From positions 1 to 64,000 of the forward strand of contig VGDZ01000005.1 of the NCBI GenBank assembly GCA_016869515.1: a stretch of 64,000 nucleotides of DNA. Direction: 5' to 3'. Shown piece by piece: positions 59,955 through 64,000 of this stretch. The notes below the pieces were generated by a model. It was not told where the DNA came from. It saw only the letters and a program-made list of their open reading frames with translations, and made no database searches. The DNA comes from Alphaproteobacteria bacterium (GTDB taxonomy: Bacteria > Pseudomonadota > Alphaproteobacteria > VGDZ01). Within the stretch, counting starts at the first letter, position 1; every line of letters starts with the position of its first letter. The translations under genes and the position numbers were made by a program.

Positions 59955-60527
59955 TCAGCCGTACCGGAATTTCGGCGTCCAGCCGGCCGCACCGCCCTTG
60001 AGCATGTCGAAGAAATGCCAGACCGCACAGAAATCGTCGCCCGGCCCGGAATTGACCGCGGCGATGCGCTGGATCTGCCGGCCCTGCTTGCGGAAGGACG
60101 ATATGCCGGGCAGGCAGCGCCCAGAGTCGCCGAGGAAGCCCATATCGGCGGCGAAGCTTGATCCGGCATGGCTGGCCATCGGAAAGCGCCAGCCGCGCGA
60201 CTTGGCGAACTGGGCCTGCCGCTTGGGCGGATCGGGGCTGGTGACGACGAAGGCCGCACGGTCCGAAAGATGGGGGTAAAGCCCGTTGTAGCCGTCGGCC
60301 CACATCGTGCAGTAGGCGCAGCCCGTGCCCATGTTGTGGATCACGATCAGATCGCGCTTTTCGCCGAACAGCTGCGACAGCCGGGTCTCGCCCTTCGGCG
60401 TCGCCAAGACGTAATCCTGGACGATCTGTGGCCGGGAGGCCGAGATGGCCGACCTCAGGCCAACGCGGGCCTGATCGATCTTGCCGCGCAGCCGCGCGAT
60501 GCGCCGCTTGGAGTCTTTCCCGCTCAT
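59955..60527 (-). CDS. DUF899-type thioredoxin-fold protein
   Basis: A 190-residue protein of the thioredoxin-like DUF899 group. The motif MGTGCAYCTMWADGYNGLYPHL holds a C-x-x-C pair that suggests redox activity. A predicted operator lies about 70 bases upstream (60591-60614). It is followed by the TfoX-like gene on the same strand, so the pair forms a small operon. Physiological role not known. Confidence 0.83.
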   Translation of the reverse strand: MSGKDSKRRIARLRGKIDQARVGLRSAISASRPQIVQDYVLATPKGETRLSQLFGEKRDLIVIHNMGTGCAYCTMWADGYNGLYPHLSDRAAFVVTSPDPPKRQAQFAKSRGWRFPMASHAGSSFAADMGFLGDSGRCLPGISSFRKQGRQIQRIAAVNSGPGDDFCAVWHFFDMLKGGAAGWTPKFRYG

Positions 60528-60590
60528 GGCTGGCTTCTCTCCTCATTAGGTCTGCATGGCACCGGCCGCTATGCGACCGCACCGCTGAGC

Positions 60591-60614
60591 ATTTAATTAA
60601 CACATTGGTTAAAT
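60591..60614 (-). promoter_or_regulatory. Operator-like dyad upstream of the DUF899 gene
   Basis: TTAAC-ACATTG-GTTAA (60597-60612) is a perfect dyad, inside a second register ATTTAA...TTAAAT (60591-60614). It is AT-rich in a GC-rich region, which suggests a repressor site, for example of the ArsR type that often controls such genes. Confidence 0.5.
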
Positions 60615-60689
60615 GTCAATCGCTGGTTCTCCCGATGCGGAGTGCCGCGACCATGCCGTCCCGTGTGTCCGAGACCGTCCGCAGTCGGC

Positions 60690-60766
60690 TGGCGCGCCCG
60701 GCAGGATTCGAACCTGCGACCCCGGACTTAGAAGGTCCGTGCTCTATCCAACTGAGCTACGGGCGC
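60690..60766 (-). tRNA. tRNA-Arg (anticodon TCT)
   Basis: Read on the minus strand: acceptor GCGCCCG pairs with CGGGCGC, D-arm GCTCAGTTGGATAGAGC, anticodon loop CTTCTAA giving TCT, T-arm GGTTCGAATCC. The 3' CCA is encoded. It reads AGA codons. Length 77 with CCA. Confidence 0.97.
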
Positions 60767-60787
60767 GAAAGGCCGGATCGGACCCGA

Positions 60788-61084
60788 TCATCTGATGCGG
60801 TGATAGGCGAAATTGTCGGCGTAAGCGCGAAGCTTGAGGGCGCGGGCGTGCGGCTCGGCGACGCTGTAGGCCAGCCCGTTGCGGGTGGCGAAGGCGATGG
60901 CGGCATCGCGGCTCTCGAAGGCGATTCGCACCTGGCCGTTGGTGTCGGCCGAGCCGGTCCAGCCCATTAGCGGATCCAGCACCTTGGGCGCGCCTGGGGC
61001 GAATTCCAGCACCCAGGCCTTGGCGTTGCCCTTGCCCGATTGCATGGCGGTCTTGGCCGGCTGGAAGATGCGGACTTGAGACAT
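60788..61084 (-). CDS. NDUFS4-type complex I accessory protein
   Basis: A 98-residue protein starting MSQVRIFQPAKTAMQSGKG, matching the ETC complex I subunit conserved region (NDUFS4/NUYM-like). GWTGSADTNGQVRIAFESRDAAIAFATRNGLAYSV is the core. It stabilises NADH dehydrogenase in alphaproteobacteria and mitochondria. The ORF track extends into the tRNA-Pro gene; the start is ATG 61084. It lies between two tRNA genes. Confidence 0.9.
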   Translation of the reverse strand: MSQVRIFQPAKTAMQSGKGNAKAWVLEFAPGAPKVLDPLMGWTGSADTNGQVRIAFESRDAAIAFATRNGLAYSVAEPHARALKLRAYADNFAYHRIR

Positions 61085-61112
61085 GACGGTTGGCGGGCTC
61101 CTCGGCTGGTTC

Positions 61113-61189
61113 TGGTCGGGGCGACTGGATTCGAACCAGCGGCCTGCTGCTCCCAAAGCAGCCGCTCTACCAGGCTGAGCTACGCCCCG
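61113..61189 (-). tRNA. tRNA-Pro (anticodon TGG)
   Basis: Minus strand: acceptor CGGGGCG pairs with CGCCCCG, D-arm GCTCAGCCTGGTAGAGC, anticodon loop TTTGGGA giving TGG, T-arm GGTTCGAATCC, encoded CCA. It reads CCA and related Pro codons. Length 77 with CCA. Confidence 0.97.
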
Positions 61190-61219
61190 GGCGCCGGCTT
61201 GATAGCACGCCGGCGGCGA

Positions 61220-61684
61220 TCAGGAAACCGGCGGCACCAAAGGCCGTGGCCGCACCCGCGCCCACAACCCGGTCATGGTCATGACCACGCGCTTGCCGAC
61301 CGTCAGCTTTCCGGCCAGGAAAATGGTCGAGGCCGAGAGGCGCTCGACCCAGGCGCGGCCCTCGACCCAATCGCCGATCGCCGCCGGGGCCACGAAATCG
61401 CAAGTCATGCGCAGGGTGACGCTGGCGCCTTGGTCCAGCTCCTGCTCCTCGCGGCTGGCCATCACGCCGGCCCGCGACAGCACGTTGTCGGCAAAGCTCA
61501 TCAGCATGCCGCCATGCGCCAAGCCCATGCGGTTGGCATGCTTGGGCTGGACGCGGAAAGCGCGCAGGGTGATTTCGCCCTCGCGACGCTGATAGCTGGG
61601 CCCGATCAGATCGGCGAAGGCCGAGACATGCGAGACCTTTTCCCAGCCTTCGGGCGGCGGCAGCTCGGCGGCGGCGTCGTTCAC
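61220..61684 (-). CDS. PaaI-family acyl-CoA thioesterase
   Basis: A 154-residue hot-dog fold protein with ANRMGLAHGGMLMSFADNVLSRAG, the catalytic HGG helix. The substrate is unknown, and it is not part of the paa cluster. The start is GTG 61684, overlapping the stop of the DUF192 gene. The ORF to 62095 is an extension. Confidence 0.87.
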   Translation of the reverse strand: MNDAAAELPPPEGWEKVSHVSAFADLIGPSYQRREGEITLRAFRVQPKHANRMGLAHGGMLMSFADNVLSRAGVMASREEQELDQGASVTLRMTCDFVAPAAIGDWVEGRAWVERLSASTIFLAGKLTVGKRVVMTMTGLWARVRPRPLVPPVS

Positions 61685-62121
61685 GGCAGATTTCCGAACA
61701 GGCGGTGGCGCACCAGATCGCCCGGCGCGATACCCAGGCGATCGGCCGCACCGCCGTTGATCTCCAGCACCGCCGCCACCGCCCCGTCCGAGGCGATGGT
61801 GGCCTCGGAATGCGGCACGGCGCGCTTGTGGATGTTGCGGATGCGGCCGTCGGACAGGATGAACAGCATGTCGAGCGGGATCAGGGTATTGCGCATCCAC
61901 ATCGCCACGTGCTGCCCCGGGCGGAAATCGAACAGCATGCCGTGATCGGGCGCCATCCGCTCGCGGAACATCAGGCCGCGGGATTTCTGCTCGGGCGTGG
62001 CGGCGAACTCGACTTGAAAAGCGTGCTTGGCCGAGCCGGTTTCGATCACCAAGGGCTCGCGCGCCTGACCCCAAGCCAGGCTCGCGGCCAGCCATGCCAA
62101 AAGAAACGCCGCGGCGCGCAT
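61681..62121 (-). CDS. Exported DUF192 protein
   Basis: A 146-residue protein with an N-terminal signal (MRAAAFLLAWLAASLAWGQA) and the DUF192 core: EQKSRGLMFRERMAPDHGMLFDF and WMRNTLIPLDMLF. Probably periplasmic. Function unknown. It is coupled to the thioesterase gene that follows. Confidence 0.9.
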   Translation of the reverse strand: MRAAAFLLAWLAASLAWGQAREPLVIETGSAKHAFQVEFAATPEQKSRGLMFRERMAPDHGMLFDFRPGQHVAMWMRNTLIPLDMLFILSDGRIRNIHKRAVPHSEATIASDGAVAAVLEINGGAADRLGIAPGDLVRHRLFGNLP

Positions 62122-62193
62122 GGCCGGCTGTCTACAGGCAAAGCCGCGATCTTGGCAAGATCAGACCGAACCGATTTTCAGTCGCAATCGCGC

Positions 62194-62219
62194 CGCGGTT
62201 TGATCTGAATCAAACCGCG
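62194..62219 (+). promoter_or_regulatory. FNR/FixK-like palindrome
   Basis: CGCGGTTTGAT-CTGA-ATCAAACCGCG, a 26-base perfect dyad whose core TTGAT-N4-ATCAA (62200-62213) is the FNR/FixK/Anr consensus. It lies about 68 bases before the 30-residue ORF. The arms are longer than a usual FNR box, so it could instead belong to the local palindrome family. Confidence 0.5.
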
Positions 62220-62274
62220 ACAGCGCCCTTCTCCGCCAAATCGAGCCCTCGGCCCTTGAGGGGGAGTCGCCGCC

Positions 62275-62367
62275 ATGGACCATGCTTGGTTTCTCTATCT
62301 GGCACTGTCCGCCTTTTCCGCCTTCGCCGTCGCCGTGATCTATTGCGAGCGGACCTGGAAGCGCTAA
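62275..62367 (+). CDS. 30-residue putative membrane protein
   Basis: A small ORF too short for the track. It starts MDHAWFLYLALSAFSAF and continues with one membrane helix and a charged end CERTWKR. GGGGGAG lies 9-15 bases before the ATG, a good ribosome site. It resembles small accessory subunits of respiratory oxidases in size and layout, but no family is recognisable. The FNR-like site upstream would suggest induction when oxygen is low. Confidence 0.5.
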   Translation: MDHAWFLYLALSAFSAFAVAVIYCERTWKR

Positions 62368-62426
62368 ACCGCGATCGGTTCATAGCGAATCACGGCCGCG
62401 ATTCCCTATGAACCGCGGATCGCGGT
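62368..62426. repeat. Palindromic repeat, copy A
   Basis: A 59-base hairpin: ACCGCGATC pairs with GATCGCGGT, GGTTCATAG with CTATGAACC and GAATC with GATTC; a 3-base GCG bulge lies on the right arm. It begins one base after the small ORF stop and could end its transcript. Confidence 0.85.
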
Positions 62427-62441
62427 CCAGAGCGGCATACG

Positions 62442-62500
62442 AGGGCATGATCCGCGATCTGTCTTGAACTCTATGGTTCAAGACAGATCGATCATGCCCT
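62442..62500. repeat. Palindromic repeat, copy B
   Basis: A 59-base hairpin: AGGGCATGATC pairs with GATCATGCCCT and GATCTGTCTTGAAC with GTTCAAGACAGATC; a 3-base CGC bulge lies on the left arm. Same layout as copy A in mirror orientation, and the same sequence blocks as copy C at 27813. Confidence 0.88.
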
Positions 62501-62538
62501 GAGCCGATTTGAGCGGCTTTCCGTGACTTGACCAAATT

Positions 62539-62563
62539 CCCGGCGAGGCAGAGACTCGCCGGG
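62539..62563 (+). promoter_or_regulatory. Hairpin abutting the DUF1194 start codon
   Basis: CCCGGCGAG pairs with CTCGCCGGG around a 7-base loop. The right arm ends at the base before ATG 62564, where a ribosome site should be. It may limit translation initiation. Confidence 0.55.
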
Positions 62564-63376
62564 ATGCGTCGGCTTGCGATTCTGGCGTTGGCGATCGGCC
62601 TGGTTTCGGCCACGATGGCGGCCGAGCGCGAGCCGGTCGATCTCGAATTGGTGCTGGCGATCGACGTGTCCGGTTCGATCGACATGGAAGAAGCGCGGCT
62701 GCAGCGGCAGGGCTATGCCGACGCCATGCGCCATCCCGACGTGATCTCGGCCATCCGCGGTGGCGAGTACCAGAAGATCGCGGTCAGCTATTTCGAATGG
62801 GCCGACGACTACCACAAGTACCAAGTGCTGGAATGGGTGGCGGTCGGCGATCGCGCCAGCGCCGAGCTCTGGGCCGCGGCCTTGCTTGACGCCCCGACGC
62901 GACCTGGGCGGCGGACCTCGATTTCGGGCGCGATCGACTACGCCATGCCGCTTTACGACCGCAATCCCTTCGTCGGCCGGCGCAAGGTGCTGGACATCTC
63001 GGGCGATGGACCCAACAACTCGGGACGCATCGTCACCTTGGCGCGCGACGCGGCCTTGGCCAAGGGCATCACCATCAACGGCCTACCGATCATCAACGAT
63101 CGGCTCAACCCGGGCGGTTTCCCGGTGATGAAGGATCTCGATGTCTATTTCGAGGGCTGCGTCATCGGCGGGCCCGGCGCCTTCGTAGTGGTGGCCGAGA
63201 ACTTCGCCGCCTTCGGCCAGGCGGTGCGCAAGAAGCTGATTCTGGAGATCGCCAACCGCCAGCCCAGCCCCTGGGATCGACCGGCGCGGTTCAGGCGGGC
63301 GAGTTACGCCGGCGGCTGCGACATCGGCGAGCGCCAGAGCCGCGATTTCTGGCAGCGCCGGTGGGGCCCAAACTGA
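62564..63376 (+). CDS. DUF1194 VWA-like secreted protein
   Basis: About 270 residues. A signal peptide (LAILALAIGLVSATMAAE) is followed by a VWA-type fold with an intact metal site AIDVSGSID. Other DUF1194 features are SGAIDYAMPLYDRNPF, DISGDGPNNSGR and a C-terminal ASYAGGCDIGERQSRDF. It should be periplasmic and bind a protein partner. The ATG 62564 is preferred for the signal peptide; TTG 62528 is the track start. Its 3' end overlaps the next gene. Confidence 0.87.
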   Translation: MRRLAILALAIGLVSATMAAEREPVDLELVLAIDVSGSIDMEEARLQRQGYADAMRHPDVISAIRGGEYQKIAVSYFEWADDYHKYQVLEWVAVGDRASAELWAAALLDAPTRPGRRTSISGAIDYAMPLYDRNPFVGRRKVLDISGDGPNNSGRIVTLARDAALAKGITINGLPIINDRLNPGGFPVMKDLDVYFEGCVIGGPGAFVVVAENFAAFGQAVRKKLILEIANRQPSPWDRPARFRRASYAGGCDIGERQSRDFWQRRWGPN

Positions 63377-64000
63377 TCCTGACCAGGGTCGCGGCGGTTT
63401 TGGCGATCGGCCTGGGCACGGGTTTGGCCGCCGCGCAAGATATGGTTCCCGTCACCGCCGTCGGCGGCCAAGTCATCGCCGGCTATGTCTTTCGCCCCGC
63501 GGGCACCGGGCCGTTTCCGGCCGTTGTCGGCATGCACGGCTGCAGCGGCCTGACGCGCGATGACGGCATGCGTCTGTCGTTTCGGGTCTGGGCCGAGCTG
63601 CTTGCCGCCAATGGCTATGTCGTGCTGATGCTCGACAGTTTCCGGCCGCGCGGCTTTTTGGGCGAATGCGATCCCCGCAACGCCAGGATCTCGCGCGATC
63701 TGGTGCGGCCCCGCGACGCCTATGGCGGCCTGCTCTGGCTGCAGGGCCGGTCCTGGGTCAAGCCGGACCGCATCGCCTTGATCGGCTGGTCGCATGGCGG
63801 CGGCTCGGCGCTCTACGCCCTCGGCGGCGGCAGCCCGGTCGACGCCGCCGATCTGCCGCGCGGCGGCTTCGCCGCGGCGGTGTTGTTCTATCCAAGCCCC
63901 TGCAACCAAGCCAGCCATGGCAGCCGCTATCGGCCGGCGGTTCCGCTGCTGGTGTTGCTGGGCGCCAACGACATGTCGGTTCCTTCCTCGCCCTGCGAAT
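63361..64000 (+). CDS. Dienelactone-hydrolase-like protein, 5' part
   Basis: Open to the right edge, 213 codons visible. A signal-like N-terminus (VAAVLAIGLGTGLAAAQ) precedes an alpha/beta hydrolase: VVGMHGCSGL (oxyanion loop), MLDSFRPRG and the nucleophile IGWSHGGGSAL. VLLGANDMSVPSSPCE is the approach to the acid residue. GTG 63361 starts within the end of the DUF1194 gene. Related secreted dienelactone-hydrolase-like proteins act on ester or lactone substrates; the substrate is unknown. Confidence 0.83.
   Translation, partial: MGPKLILTRVAAVLAIGLGTGLAAAQDMVPVTAVGGQVIAGYVFRPAGTGPFPAVVGMHGCSGLTRDDGMRLSFRVWAELLAANGYVVLMLDSFRPRGFLGECDPRNARISRDLVRPRDAYGGLLWLQGRSWVKPDRIALIGWSHGGGSALYALGGGSPVDAADLPRGGFAAAVLFYPSPCNQASHGSRYRPAVPLLVLLGANDMSVPSSPCE

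Noticed and set aside
60690-61189. Possible tRNA-linked integration site
   Set aside because: Two tRNA genes with encoded CCA are present, but there is no integrase gene, no repeated tRNA 3' end and no foreign-looking block. The gene between them is a normal alphaproteobacterial one.

Overview
The window is high-GC, gene-dense, single-copy chromosome. The gene content points to an alphaproteobacterium, most likely of the Rhodospirillales: a fused ispDF, the dusB-ntrBC-ntrYX-trkA-dat-hfq-hflX string, an E1-beta subunit of pyruvate dehydrogenase that carries its own lipoyl domain, and an NDUFS4-type complex I accessory gene between two tRNA genes. I cannot name a genus from the sequence alone. 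There is no phage, transposase, integrase or CRISPR array, and no gene-free stretch exceeds 300 bases.

Layout. 1-166: 5' end of a lipoprotein gene read leftwards. 258-4695 (+): receiver, Hpt-like protein, receiver, MoxR-type AAA ATPase, VWA protein and cysQ, tightly packed. 4679-11397 (-): a phenylacetate-type cluster paaG-paaI-paaK followed by a flavin monooxygenase, a small lipoprotein and a PAS histidine kinase. 11538-12918 (+): a TauE/SafE permease and a HicB-like membrane protein. 12937-25579 (-): the nitrogen-regulation and RNA-chaperone block dusB, ntrB, ntrC, ntrY, ntrX, trkA, an FkbM methyltransferase, dat, hfq, hflX and a LysE exporter. 25694-27863 (+): ispDF, pgpA and a CinA-type amidase. 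27872-40050 (-): trpD, trpC, eno, a hydratase-like gene, ftsB, pdhA, pdhB, pdhC, lpdA, lipA, a Coq10-like protein and a histidine kinase. 40165-43893 (+): a copper module (copA, cueR, a polysaccharide-deacetylase-like gene and a CopZ-like chaperone). 43862-46193 (-): an acetyltransferase and a PpiD-type chaperone. 46316-50502 (+): tpiA, a FixJ-type regulator, a candidate small RNA, secG, pyrG and a CheY-like receiver. 50486-60527 (-): an EAL protein, an alpha/beta hydrolase, a full branched-chain amino-acid-type ABC transporter, a four-rhodanese protein, and TfoX-like and DUF899 genes. 60690-64000: tRNA-Arg, the NDUFS4-like gene, tRNA-Pro, a thioesterase, a DUF192 protein, a 30-residue membrane ORF, palindromic repeats, a DUF1194 protein and a truncated hydrolase.

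How the parts work together. Most operons are translationally coupled through ATGA or GTGA overlaps. Central carbon flow is represented by tpiA, eno, the whole pyruvate dehydrogenase set and lipoate synthesis. Nitrogen sensing is represented by NtrBC and NtrYX. Copper export is complete in one unit: sensor CueR, ATPase CopA and a chaperone, with a clear CueR operator.

The observations most worth a second look are: an Hpt-like protein with phenylalanine where the phospho-accepting histidine should be, between two receivers with matching GPDRR tails; a family of 59-63 nt interspersed palindromes (three copies, one forming the shared end of two convergent genes); a promoter plus three stem-loops upstream of secG that look like a small RNA; a copA promoter whose -10 box overlaps the annotated start, implying a leaderless message; and a 30-residue membrane ORF behind an FNR/FixK-like palindrome.
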